From Nocardia shimofusensis NBRC 100134 (lineage in GTDB: Bacteria > Actinomycetota > Actinomycetes > Mycobacteriales > Mycobacteriaceae): a DNA stretch of 64,000 bases. The DNA is taken from the NCBI RefSeq assembly GCF_001613125.1, contig NZ_BDBT01000018.1:1-64000 (forward strand), in the 5' to 3' direction. A program made the position numbers and the translations under genes. The notes under the pieces are model-generated. The model did no database searches. It saw only the letters and a program-made list of their open reading frames with translations, and had not been told where the DNA came from. Positions 26,701 through 35,461 of the stretch are shown here, piece after piece; position 1 is the first letter of the stretch; every line of letters begins with the position of its first letter.

Positions 26701-28704
26701 CACAAGGCGATGGGCATCACCGCGCGCGGCGCCTGGGAGAGCGTCAAACGCCACTTCCGCGAGATGGGGATCGACACCCAGAGCGAGGACTTCACCGTGG
26801 TCGGCGTCGGCGACATGAGCGGTGACGTGTTCGGCAACGGCATGCTGCTGTCCGAGCACATCCGCCTGGTCGCCGCCTTCGATCACCGGCACGTCTTCCT
26901 CGACCCGAATCCCGATGCGGCGCGGTCCTATCGGGAACGGCAGCGCCTGTTCGCCCTGCCGCGTTCGAGTTGGGCCGACTACGACCGCTCGCTGATCAGC
27001 GACGGCGGCGGCGTATGGGATCGCACCGTGAAATCGGTGCCGATCAGTCCACAGGCGCGCGTCGCGCTGGGACTGCCCGACGGCGTGACGTCGCTCGCGC
27101 CGCCGGAACTGGTGCGCGCGATCCTGCTCGCGCCGGTGCAACTGCTGTGGAACGGCGGCATCGGCACCTACATCAAGGCCTCCACCGAGACCAATGCCGA
27201 GGTCGGCGACAAGTCCAACGATCCGGTCCGGGTCGACGGCCGGGATCTGCGTGTCGCAGTGATCGGCGAGGGCGGCAACCTGGGCGCGACCGCGCGCGGG
27301 CGCATCGAGTTCTGCCGGGCGGGCGGCAAGATGAACACCGACGCGCTGGACAACTCCGCCGGGGTGGACTGCTCCGACCACGAGGTCAACATCAAGGTGC
27401 TGCTGGACGGCGTGGTCAGCGCCGGTCTGCTGCCGGTGGCCGAGCGCAATCCGCTGCTGGCCTCGATGACCGACGAAGTCGCCCGGATGGTGTTGCGCGA
27501 CAATGTCTCCCAGAACTTCCTGATGGGCCTGGCGCGGTTCGAGGCGCTCCGGATGACCAATGTGAACGCCCGGCTGATCACCGACCTCGAAGAGCGTCGC
27601 GGCCTGGACCGCGAGCTCGAGGCACTGCCCTCGGCGGCGGAGATGAAGCGTCGCGCGGCCAACGGCGAGGGGCTGGTCTCCCCGGAGCTGGCGAATCTGA
27701 TGGCGCACGTGAAGCTCTCGCTCAAGTCCGACCTGCTCGACTCCGATCTGCCCGATCAGGCCTATTTCGCCGCCCGGCTGCCGGAGTACTTCCCCGAGCC
27801 GATGCGCGAGCGGTTCGGCGCGGCGATCAAACGGCACCGGCTGCGCCGCGAGATCGTCACCACCGTGCTGGTCAACGAGATGGTGGACTACGGCGGCATC
27901 AGCTACGCCTTCCGGCTCAACGAGGAGAACGGCGCGTCCGCCACCGACGCCGTGCGCGCGTTCACCGCGGCGGTCGAGATCTTCGGCCTGCGCGAGGTGT
28001 GGGAACGCATCCGCGCAGCCGATATCCCTGTCGCGGTGCGCGACGAACTGGAACTCGAGACCAAACGCACCCTGGACCGGGCCTCGCGCTGGCTGCTCAA
28101 CAACCGTCCGCAGCCCATCGCGGTCGGCGCGGAGGTCAACCGGTATCGCGATGGCGTGCGCGAACTCGCGCCGAAGGTGTCCACCTGGTTGCGCGGTCAC
28201 CACATCATCGGCCTCACCGACCAGGCCGACGAACTCGTCCGGCGTGGGGCGCCGCGTGAGCTGGCCATCGACGTCTACGGCCTGCTGAACCAGTTCCCGC
28301 TGCTGGACATTCTCGACATCGCCGACATCACCGACCGCGACGGCGACGAGGTGGGCGCGATGTACTACGCGCTCAACGACCACCTCAAGATCGACTGGCT
28401 GCTCGCGGCGATCTCCGATCTCGAGCGCGGCGACCGCTGGCACGCGCTGGCCCGGCTCGCGGTGCGTGACGACATGTACTCCTCGCTGCGCTCGCTGACC
28501 CTCGACGTGCTCTCGGCCGGTGATCCGGAGGAGACCGCCGAGGAGAAAATCCAGTACTGGGAGTCGAAGAACCAGTCCAGGCTGGGGCGCGCGCGGGCGG
28601 CGCTGGCCGAGATCTTCGAATCCGGGGCGCACGATCTGGCCGGTCTCTCGGTGGCCGCGCGGCAGGTCCGCAGCATGGTGAGCGGGGTGGGAGCCCAGTC
28701 GTAG
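23761..28704 (+). CDS. gdh: NAD-specific glutamate dehydrogenase, large type
   Basis: Oxidatively deaminates glutamate to 2-oxoglutarate, a key enzyme of nitrogen and glutamate balance. At 1647 residues it belongs to the 180-kDa GDH class (Rv2476c is 1624 aa as I recall). The N-terminal half holds ACT-like regulatory regions. The catalytic domain from about residue 800 shows [11 protein letters not shown]-type and GGLRWSDR motifs, [20 protein letters not shown] with the catalytic Lys (about 860-880), and a nucleotide-binding VIGEGGNLG (about 1165). A Ser/Thr/Asp/Gly-rich linker ([15 protein letters not shown]) near residue 80 is a local low-complexity insertion. ATG 23761 is preferred. Two small genes follow, as in M. 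tuberculosis, where GarA and PknG control this enzyme. Confidence 0.93.
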   Translation: [1647 protein letters not shown]

Positions 28705-28846
28705 GCCCGCGGGGTTTCTGTCGGTATATGTCACAATCGCGCGCCCCGGACCTGCGCCGCGACGCGCGACTGGCCTACGCTTGATGCCCAGGTCCGGCCC
28801 GGTCCGTAGTGCGGGCCGGAATCGGGCTATCCACGGAGGTACCACG

Positions 28847-29317
28847 GTGACGAGTGCGTCGAACGGCAGTGCCCACGCGAACGGCGGGACGCTGCTGCTG
28901 CCGAGGCGTTTCCACGCGAAGGTGGATATCCGCTGGTCGGATATGGACGTGTTCCAGCACGTCAACCACGCGCGCATGGTGACCCTGCTGGAAGAGGCGC
29001 GCATCCCCTGGTTGTTCGAGGACGGCAGGCCGACCGCGCCGTTGCGGCAGGGCTGCGTGCTCGTCGACCTGCATGTGCGCTATCGAGGTCAGCTGCGCCA
29101 CGAGGACACCCCGCTCGACATCGCCATGTGGATCGAACAGCTGCGCGCGGTGGACTTCACCGTCGGCTACGAGGTGCGCGCCGCGGGCGCCGCGCCCGAC
29201 TCGCCCGCCGCGGTCGTCGCCTCCACCCAGATCGCCGCCTTCGACATCGAGACCCAGCGCCTGCGCCGGATCGCCCCTGCCGAACGCGACTACCTGGCGG
29301 AGTGGATGGACCGGTGA
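28847..29317 (+). CDS. Hotdog-fold acyl-CoA thioesterase
   Basis: A 156-residue 4HBT-type protein. The catalytic-region motif VDIRWSDMDVFQHVNHARMV (about 24-43) is typical of YbgC/FcoT-like acyl-CoA thioesterases, with the Asp and the HVNH loop present. Substrate chain length is unknown. GTG 28847 has GGAGG 7 nt upstream, which decides the start over an upstream ATG. The next gene starts inside its stop codon (GTGA). It is the counterpart of Rv2475c by position after gdh. Confidence 0.87.
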   Translation: MTSASNGSAHANGGTLLLPRRFHAKVDIRWSDMDVFQHVNHARMVTLLEEARIPWLFEDGRPTAPLRQGCVLVDLHVRYRGQLRHEDTPLDIAMWIEQLRAVDFTVGYEVRAAGAAPDSPAAVVASTQIAAFDIETQRLRRIAPAERDYLAEWMDR

Positions 29318-29979
29318 GCGGGCAGCCGGTGCTGCACATCGCCGATCCCGCCGAACGCGAGAACCTGGCGACCTTCCTCGGCCACGCCCTGCGACTGGAC
29401 GAAGCGGCGCCGGTGCGCCTGCGCCGCCGCGGCGACCGGCATGTCTCGGCCTGGGTGACGACCGGCTTCGAAACCCTCGCGGTTCGCACGGTGGCCGGCG
29501 ACCTCGGCGTCGCGGACACGACCGTCGGCGCCGACCTGGTCCAGGCCGGTTTGCGCGCCGGCGACGCGGTCGACCTCGGCTACTCCATGGACTCGGCCTG
29601 GCGCGGGGCGCTGCCGCCCGCCGAAGGCTTCGTCCACATCGACGACCTGCCGGCCCGCACGCTGGTCGAACTCTCCGAACGCGGCGTCGCGCTGGCCAAG
29701 GAACACGGCAGCAAACACGGGCCGCCCGCGGGTCTGCTGGATCAGACCGTCCTCACGGTCTCGTCAGGGGAGACCGAGGTCGAGGTCCCGATGCGCGTCG
29801 TCTTCGCCCTGATCGCGATGGATTTCATCCCGCACTCCGGGGACCGCGCCGAATCGCAGAGCATCGCCGCCACCGAGATCGTCCGGGTCCGCGCGACCGG
29901 CAGCTGGCTGCGCATCGACGCCCGCTACGGGTCGGTCGCCCGCCATCGCGGCGGGGGCATTGCGCTGTTCCCGAACTGA
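29314..29979 (+). CDS. Conserved actinobacterial protein (Rv2474c-like)
   Basis: A 221-residue soluble protein with GTG 29314 overlapping the thioesterase stop, so the two are translated together. It has no signal peptide or transmembrane segment. The first half reads as beta-rich with many Arg/Val; a conserved-looking SSGETEVEVPMRVVFALIAM segment lies near residue 160. I do not recognise a domain. By order (ettA, gdh, thioesterase, this gene) it corresponds to Rv2474c of M. tuberculosis, itself uncharacterised. Confidence 0.75.
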   Translation: MSGQPVLHIADPAERENLATFLGHALRLDEAAPVRLRRRGDRHVSAWVTTGFETLAVRTVAGDLGVADTTVGADLVQAGLRAGDAVDLGYSMDSAWRGALPPAEGFVHIDDLPARTLVELSERGVALAKEHGSKHGPPAGLLDQTVLTVSSGETEVEVPMRVVFALIAMDFIPHSGDRAESQSIAATEIVRVRATGSWLRIDARYGSVARHRGGGIALFPN

Positions 29980-30251
29980 CTTCGCGCGGGATCGGCACAT
30001 CGCCGAACCGGGACGGCGAGCCACGGTATCTGCGCAGCCGAGGTGGAGTCGACGGCATGGCCCCCGGGGAGCGCCTCCGCAGGGCGAGGATTTCGGAATC
30101 GGCGGGCCTGGCGAGTCACGGGAGCGGGCGAGCCCAGGGAGCTCCGCCGAGAAGATGAGGCGCAGCCGGAGTGCGTCGGTGCGGTCGGCATGGTCGGCGC
30201 GCGGCTGTGTCTCCCGCAGTTCGGCGGCCCGGACGAATTAGCGGTGCCTGC

Positions 30252-30563
30252 TCAGGGCAGGCCGGCGAGCCGAAGCAGGGCGGTGGTACCGGCCGCGGCG
30301 AGGACGACGACCAGCAGCGGGCTGCGTCGCCAGGCGAGCAGGCCCGCGACGGCGACACCGACCGGCATGGCGATACCGATCTCGCCGGTGCCGAGCGGCA
30401 GGGTCGTGACGGCGGCCAGTGCCGCGAGCAGGACGACCGCGCCGACCTCGAGCAGTCGGCGACCGCGGTCGGGGAAGCGCACCCGGCTGCGCAGTGCGGG
30501 CCCGGCCCAGCGGAAGGCGTAGGTTCCCGCGGCGAGCGCGGCCACACCGGCGGCGAGCATCAT
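30252..30563 (-). CDS. azlD: AzlD-family branched-chain amino acid exporter subunit
   Basis: A 103-residue protein of three to four hydrophobic segments with the AzlD opening (AAGTYAFRWAGPAL). AzlD works with AzlC to export branched-chain amino acids or analogues. Its ATG overlaps the azlC stop (ATGA), so the pair is translationally coupled. A short gap of 270 nt without features follows downstream. Confidence 0.85.
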   Translation of the reverse strand: MMLAAGVAALAAGTYAFRWAGPALRSRVRFPDRGRRLLEVGAVVLLAALAAVTTLPLGTGEIGIAMPVGVAVAGLLAWRRSPLLVVVLAAAGTTALLRLAGLP

Positions 30564-31519
30564 GACGTCTCCCGTGCGGATCGGGCCACCCGCGCCGACT
30601 CGTCCCCGGATGCCCGCGGGTGGTGTCCGGCGGGCGGTCGGTCGTGCGGTGCGGATGCGTTTCCCGATGTCGGCGGGGGATCGGAGAGCGGTCGGTTGTG
30701 CGCCGCCGATGGGCGTTCGCGCGCCGGTGGATGCTCGGCGGATGGTCTGATCTCCGGAACCGGTGGGTGCTCTGGTGCCGGCCGCCCCTCGGGCGCCCGT
30801 GCGCTGTCCTGTCCCCTTGCGTGATCGGCGTCGGAGGCCGGAACGGGTTGGCGGCGCAGGCGCGGGCAGGCGTAGACGAGGCCGGTGAGGGCGAGCAGCA
30901 CCGGGAGTCCGGCGGGCAGGAACGGTGAGCTGAGCAGGGCGACGGCGGTGCCGAGCGCGACGGCGCCGAAGGTGGCGCGATCACGCAGAGCGGGCAGCAC
31001 CAGGGCCACCAGGACGGCGGGAAAGACCGCGTCCAGGCCCAGGGCGGCGGTGTCGGGGACCAGGGTGCCCAGCCCGACGCCCAGTGCCGCGCCGAGCGGC
31101 CAGACCGCGAGCACGCCGAGGCCGCAGGCCCAGTACACCGCCTTGCGCCGCATGGGGTCGGCTTCAGCCAGGGCGAGCGCGACGGCTTCGTCGTTCATCA
31201 CGTGCACGCCGAGCAGGCGTCGTGGGCCGGTGCCGACCGCGTCGGGGATGGACAGGCCGTAGGGCAGGTGCCTGGCATTGACCAGCAGTCCGGCCAGCAC
31301 GGCCGCGATCGGGCTGCCGCCCGCGGCGATGATGCCGAGGAACAGGAATTCCGAGCCGCCGGCGAGGACGACGGTGCCCAGCACGACGGGCAGCCAGGCG
31401 GGGAAGCCCTGGGCCACAGCGGTCGTGCCGTAGGAGACGCCGATGACGCCGACGGCCAGGCACACCGCGGCGATACCGAGTACGGTGTCCCGGTCCAGTG
31501 TTCGCCATATCGAACGCAT
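30560..31519 (-). CDS. azlC: AzlC-family permease with long disordered tail
   Basis: A 319-residue protein. Residues 1-225 form the usual AzlC membrane domain with about seven to eight segments and the family motif region SEFLFLGIIAAGGSPIAAVL plus LVNARHLPYGLS (about 60-90). The remaining roughly 90 residues are rich in Pro, Arg, Glu, His and Ser with repeated RPxxEHPP-like words and look disordered, an unusual extension for the family. Start ATG 31519 lacks a clear Shine-Dalgarno. It is divergent from a cupin-type XRE regulator, the usual partner of such exporters. Confidence 0.85.
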   Translation of the reverse strand: MRSIWRTLDRDTVLGIAAVCLAVGVIGVSYGTTAVAQGFPAWLPVVLGTVVLAGGSEFLFLGIIAAGGSPIAAVLAGLLVNARHLPYGLSIPDAVGTGPRRLLGVHVMNDEAVALALAEADPMRRKAVYWACGLGVLAVWPLGAALGVGLGTLVPDTAALGLDAVFPAVLVALVLPALRDRATFGAVALGTAVALLSSPFLPAGLPVLLALTGLVYACPRLRRQPVPASDADHARGQDSARAPEGRPAPEHPPVPEIRPSAEHPPARERPSAAHNRPLSDPPPTSGNASAPHDRPPAGHHPRASGDESARVARSARETS

Positions 31520-31663
31520 GTTTCTTATGGTGAACGCACGGGGCTGGTTCGGTCAACTGTGCCCGGCGTATTCGCCCAGCGGGTGGCGTCCGTGTGATGG
31601 TGGAGTCGTCCAGGCAGGTGTCGCGGCGTGATCGCGGTGATCTTCGGTGAGGAAGGGGGCGCA

Positions 31664-32272
31664 GTGGCACGGAGCGAGTCGAAGGCAGCGGGCGTCGTGG
31701 CGAAGGCGGCGGGTGAGGTCCCGGCGGCGACACCACAGATGGTCATCGCGAGGTCGCTGCGCCGGGAGCGGGCGCGGGCGGGGCTGTCGCTGAGCGAAGT
31801 CGCCCAGCGCGCGGGGATCGCGAAATCTACGCTGTCGCAATTGGAATCGGGCAACGGCAACCCCAGTCTGGAGACGCTGTGGGCGCTGTGCGTGGCCCTG
31901 GACATGCCCTTCTCCGGGCTGCTCGACCCGCCCCGCCCGGCCGTCCAGGTCATCCGCGCAGGCGAAGGGCCTGCGGTGGCCGCCGAACGCTCGGACTACC
32001 GTGCGACCCTGCTCAGCGCGGGCCCGTCGAATGCCCGCCGCGATGTCTATCGCATCTCCGCCGAACCCGGCCGGGCCCACTCTTCCCAGCCGCACACGCC
32101 CGGCGTGATCGAGCACATCCTGCTCGCGGCCGGTCGGGCGCTGGTCGGTCCGGCCGACGAACCGGTCGAACTCCGCGCGGGCGACTACATCTCCTACCCG
32201 GGCGACGCCGGGCACGTCTTCGAAGCGCTCGAACCGGGGACCTGGGCGACGATGGTCGTCGAGACCCCCTGA
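31664..32272 (+). CDS. XRE regulator with cupin domain
   Basis: A 202-residue regulator with an N-terminal HTH_3 domain (LRRERARAGLSLSEVAQRAG, then SKSTLSQLESGNGNPSLETL-like helix pair; here IAKSTLSQLESGNGNPS, about 35-70) and a C-terminal cupin sensor (about 120-200, with GVIEHILLAAG and RAGDYISYPGD). Members sense small amino-acid-like ligands. GTG 31664 follows an AGGAAGG site; an ATG 36 nt upstream also starts the frame. It is divergent from azlCD and very probably controls it. It ends 22 nt from the convergent HNH gene. Confidence 0.87.
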   Translation: MARSESKAAGVVAKAAGEVPAATPQMVIARSLRRERARAGLSLSEVAQRAGIAKSTLSQLESGNGNPSLETLWALCVALDMPFSGLLDPPRPAVQVIRAGEGPAVAAERSDYRATLLSAGPSNARRDVYRISAEPGRAHSSQPHTPGVIEHILLAAGRALVGPADEPVELRAGDYISYPGDAGHVFEALEPGTWATMVVETP

Positions 32273-32294
32273 CAGCGGTCGCGCCTTCGAGCCG

Positions 32295-33020
32295 TCAGGC
32301 AGCCCCTTCACCGAGGTACTGCAACCACAGCGGATCGAGTTCGGCGGTGGTGGACAGCAGCCGCCAGTGCGGGCCCTTGGGGGAGACCAGCGGCGTGCGC
32401 AGTGTCCAGCCCAGCTCGCTGAGCAACTTGTCGGCTTTACGGTGGTTGCACGGCGCGCAACTGGCGACGCAGTTCTCCCAGGAGTGCTCGCCGCCGCGGC
32501 TGCGCGGCACGACGTGGTCGATGGTCTCGGCCTTGCCGCCGCAGTAACCGCACCGGTAGCGGTCGCGGTGCATGAGCGCGGCCCTGGTCATGGGCACCCG
32601 TGCGCGGTAGGGCACGCGGACATAGGTGCGCAGGCGGATCACCGAGGGCACGGTCAGCTCGGCGCCCGCGGAATGCACGACGGAGCCTTCGGGATCGTGG
32701 TGGACGGTGTCGGCCTTGTCACAGATGAGCAGGACGATCGCCCGGCGGGCGGAGAGCGCGGTCAGCGGCTCGTAGGTGGCGTTGAGGAGCAACACCCGGC
32801 GCCTGGACCAACTGAGCGCAAGGGGATCGGCGCCGCCCGGCACCGGAACGAGATGGCCGTGCTCGGCACGGCGGGACGTGTCACCGGGGTGGGTCGCTCC
32901 CGGGTGATAGTCGGACAGAATATGCAGCGGAGTAGCCCCCGACCCACGATTGTGGACGTCGGCGGGCTTCAGTTGTCGATGGGTCCTGGCCTCCGGTGAT
33001 CGGCCGTGTCGCTGCTTCAT
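32295..33020 (-). CDS. HNH endonuclease (Rv2469c-like)
   Basis: An HNH-type nuclease conserved in mycolic-acid actinomycetes. The core begins VLLLNATYEPLTALSARRAIVLL (conserved start VLLLNATYEPL) and contains the zinc/catalytic set RCGYCGGKAETIDHVVPRSR (CxxC and DHV) followed by NCVASCAPCNHRKADK (CxxC and NH). The first 65 residues from ATG 33020 are of low complexity and the true start may be downstream. Biological role is unknown. It lies next to glbO, as Rv2469c does. No restriction-methylation partner is adjacent. Confidence 0.82.
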   Translation of the reverse strand: MKQRHGRSPEARTHRQLKPADVHNRGSGATPLHILSDYHPGATHPGDTSRRAEHGHLVPVPGGADPLALSWSRRRVLLLNATYEPLTALSARRAIVLLICDKADTVHHDPEGSVVHSAGAELTVPSVIRLRTYVRVPYRARVPMTRAALMHRDRYRCGYCGGKAETIDHVVPRSRGGEHSWENCVASCAPCNHRKADKLLSELGWTLRTPLVSPKGPHWRLLSTTAELDPLWLQYLGEGAA

Positions 33021-33233
33021 TCGGTGACCCCGATTCGGTCATCTCGAGGTGGAAAGACTGCCAACAATCTGACCATGAACCCCGGGCGTTTGCACGGTGA
33101 TTTCGCACAATGTTCGGTGAACTGAAGTCGAAGCGCGGCCCGCCGGCGACCTCCGCGAGCCCTGCGCCGGTCGCGGCCCCGGACGCGGATGGGCACAATG
33201 GGCGGTGGCGACACCTGCGATCGAAAGGATCCG

Positions 33234-33638
33234 ATGAGTTCCGGCGAACAGACGGCGACCTCGTTCTACGACGCGGTCGGCGGTGCGGAGACGTTTCACC
33301 GCCTCGTCGCGGTGTTCTACCGCGAGGTGGCCGCCGACGAGATCCTGCGCCCGCTCTATCCGGAAGCAGACCTCGGTCCCGCCGAACGGCGAATGCGGAT
33401 GTTCCTCGAACAGTATTGGGGCGGCCCGCGCACCTACTCCGACGAGCGCGGACATCCCCGGCTGCGGATGCGGCACATGCCGTTCACGGTGGGCCCGCTG
33501 CAGCGTGACGCCTGGCTGCGGTGCATGCGTATCGCCATCGCCGAGATCGAACCGGACGTACTCGACGACGAGCACCGCAAGGCGCTGCTGGACTACTTCG
33601 AGATGGCCGCGAACTCGCTGATGAACTCGCCGATCTGA
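33234..33638 (+). CDS. glbO: Group II truncated haemoglobin GlbO
   Basis: A 134-residue trHbO that binds O2 tightly and has been linked to oxygen metabolism and oxidative stress in mycobacteria. Visible features are the B-helix FYREV region, LYPEADL with the CD1-region Tyr, the proximal-His segment RLRMRHMPF and the G-helix Trp in QRDAWLRCM. GAAAGGA lies just before ATG 33234, which is chosen over an ATG 45 nt upstream. It is divergent from the HNH gene and followed by the alpha-glucosidase, as in Rv2470-Rv2471. Confidence 0.93.
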   Translation: MSSGEQTATSFYDAVGGAETFHRLVAVFYREVAADEILRPLYPEADLGPAERRMRMFLEQYWGGPRTYSDERGHPRLRMRHMPFTVGPLQRDAWLRCMRIAIAEIEPDVLDDEHRKALLDYFEMAANSLMNSPI

Positions 33639-33697
33639 CCGGTGCGGGTGTGAGCGTCCGCACGCCTGTCGCGCGTTCTGCCGCGGGGTGCGGCACC

Positions 33698-35326
33698 ATG
33701 GCTCGAGTGAGCCTCGACGGATCGACACCAGCGCCCGACAGCGAACCCGCCGCCGATCGCAGCCGCACGTGGTGGCGCTCCGCGGTCTTCTATCAGGTCT
33801 ATCCGCGCTCGTTCGCCGACTCCGGCGACGACGGCGTCGGTGACCTCGGCGGCGTCCGCGACCGGCTCGGCTACCTCGCCGACCTCGGCGTCGACGCCCT
33901 GTGGATCTGCCCGGTGATGTGTTCGCCGATGGCCGACGGCGGCTACGACGTGTCCGATCCGCGCGATATCGACCCGCTCTTCGGCGGCATGTCCGCGATG
34001 AACGCGCTCATCACCGAAGCCCACGCTCGCGGCATCAAGATCACGATGGACCTGGTGCCCAACCACACCAGCGACCGGCACCCCTGGTTCGCCGCCGCGC
34101 TGGCGGCCGCGCCGGACAGCCCGGAACGCGCCCGCTACATCTTCCGCGACGGCCGCGGCGCCGAGGGCGAACTGCCGCCCAACAACTGGCCGAGCATCTT
34201 CGGCGGCCCCGCCTGGACCCGGGTCACCGAGCCCGACGGGCGGCCCGGCCAGTGGTACCTGCACTTGTTCGCCCCCGAACAGCCCGATCTGAACTGGGAC
34301 AATCTCGAGGTCGTCGCCGACTTCGAGCAGACCCTGCGGTTCTGGCTGGACCGCGGAGTGGACGGATTCCGCATCGACGTCGCGCACGGCATGGCCAAGC
34401 CCGGTGATCTGCCCGACCTCGCGGAGGTCAACACCAAGATGCTGATCCACGACGACAGCGACCCGCGCTTCAACAATCCGGGCGTGCACGACATCCACCG
34501 CGGCATCCGCAAGGTCCTCGACGAGTACCCGCACGCGGTCGCCATCGGCGAGGTGTGGGTCGACGACAACGTCCGCTTCGGCGAGTACGTGCGTCCGGAC
34601 GAACTGCATCTGGCGTTCAACTTCCGGCTCGCCGAGACGCCGTTCGACGCCGCGGCCGTGCGCGAGTCGGTGCACCACTCGCTGGCGGCGGTCGCCGAGG
34701 TCGGCGCCCCGGCCACCTGGACGCTGTCCAACCACGACATCGAGCGCGAGGTCACCCGCTACGGCGGCGGCGCGACGGGGCAGGCGCGGGCCAGGGCGAT
34801 GCTGCTGGTCGAGCTGGCGCTGCCCGGCGCGGTCTTCCTCTACAACGGCTCCGAACTCGGCCTGCCCAATGTCGACGACCTGCCCGAAGACGTGCTGCAG
34901 GATCCGGTCTGGGAGCGATCGGGCCACACCGAACGCGGTCGCGACGGCTGCCGCGTGCCGATGCCGTGGCGCGGGACCACCCCGCCGTTCGGCTTCACCG
35001 CCGGCCCGGACTCGTGGCTGCCGATCCCGCCGGAGTGGGCCGGACTGACCGTCGAGTCCCAGCTTCGCGACCCGGGCTCGATGCTGTCCCTGTGCCGCTC
35101 CGCCATCGAATTGCGCTGCAGTCGAACGGAATTCGCGGGCGATACGGTCGAATGGGTCGATTCCGCCGCTCCCGGCGTGCTGGTCTTTCGGCGCCCCGGC
35201 GGCCTGGTGTGCGTGCTCAACACCACCGACGAGGCGATCGTGCTGCCGCCGGGGGAGTTGTTGCTCTCCAGCGCGCCCTCGGCGGACGGGCGGTTGGCGC
35301 CGAACGCCGCGGCGTGGCTCGTCTGA
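33698..35326 (+). CDS. aglA: GH13 alpha-glucosidase
   Basis: Hydrolyses terminal alpha-glucosidic bonds of maltose-type or related sugars in the cytoplasm. The 542-residue protein has the GH13 regions: FYQVYPRSFADSGDDGVGDL at the start, DLVPNHTS (region I), GFRIDVAHG with the nucleophile Asp (about 225), AIGEVWV with the acid/base Glu (about 286) and LSNHDIERE with the transition-state Asp (about 347). ATG 33698 is the most likely start. Length fits Rv2471 (546 aa). The alpha-helical B-domain seems complete. Confidence 0.92.
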   Translation: MARVSLDGSTPAPDSEPAADRSRTWWRSAVFYQVYPRSFADSGDDGVGDLGGVRDRLGYLADLGVDALWICPVMCSPMADGGYDVSDPRDIDPLFGGMSAMNALITEAHARGIKITMDLVPNHTSDRHPWFAAALAAAPDSPERARYIFRDGRGAEGELPPNNWPSIFGGPAWTRVTEPDGRPGQWYLHLFAPEQPDLNWDNLEVVADFEQTLRFWLDRGVDGFRIDVAHGMAKPGDLPDLAEVNTKMLIHDDSDPRFNNPGVHDIHRGIRKVLDEYPHAVAIGEVWVDDNVRFGEYVRPDELHLAFNFRLAETPFDAAAVRESVHHSLAAVAEVGAPATWTLSNHDIEREVTRYGGGATGQARARAMLLVELALPGAVFLYNGSELGLPNVDDLPEDVLQDPVWERSGHTERGRDGCRVPMPWRGTTPPFGFTAGPDSWLPIPPEWAGLTVESQLRDPGSMLSLCRSAIELRCSRTEFAGDTVEWVDSAAPGVLVFRRPGGLVCVLNTTDEAIVLPPGELLLSSAPSADGRLAPNAAAWLV

Positions 35327-35461
35327 GTCCCACCGCGACAGCGGAGGCGCACCGCCCAGGCTGCTTTCCAGCGGTTCGGCAAAGACTGATCCGGCTGGAC
35401 ACGAGGTAGTAGTTCCCGCCCGGACGCGCGTCTACTACACAGCATCGTCTACCTTTGAACC

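Noticed and set aside
23461..29004. Very long open frame on the minus strand opposite gdh (about 1850 codons)
   Set aside because: High-GC codon bias leaves antisense frames open. Its translation is Arg/His/Val-rich without domains, while the plus strand encodes clear GDH.
32295..33020. Restriction or homing endonuclease as a mobile element
   Set aside because: The HNH protein is a conserved neighbour of glbO in mycolate actinomycetes and has no methylase or intron/intein context.
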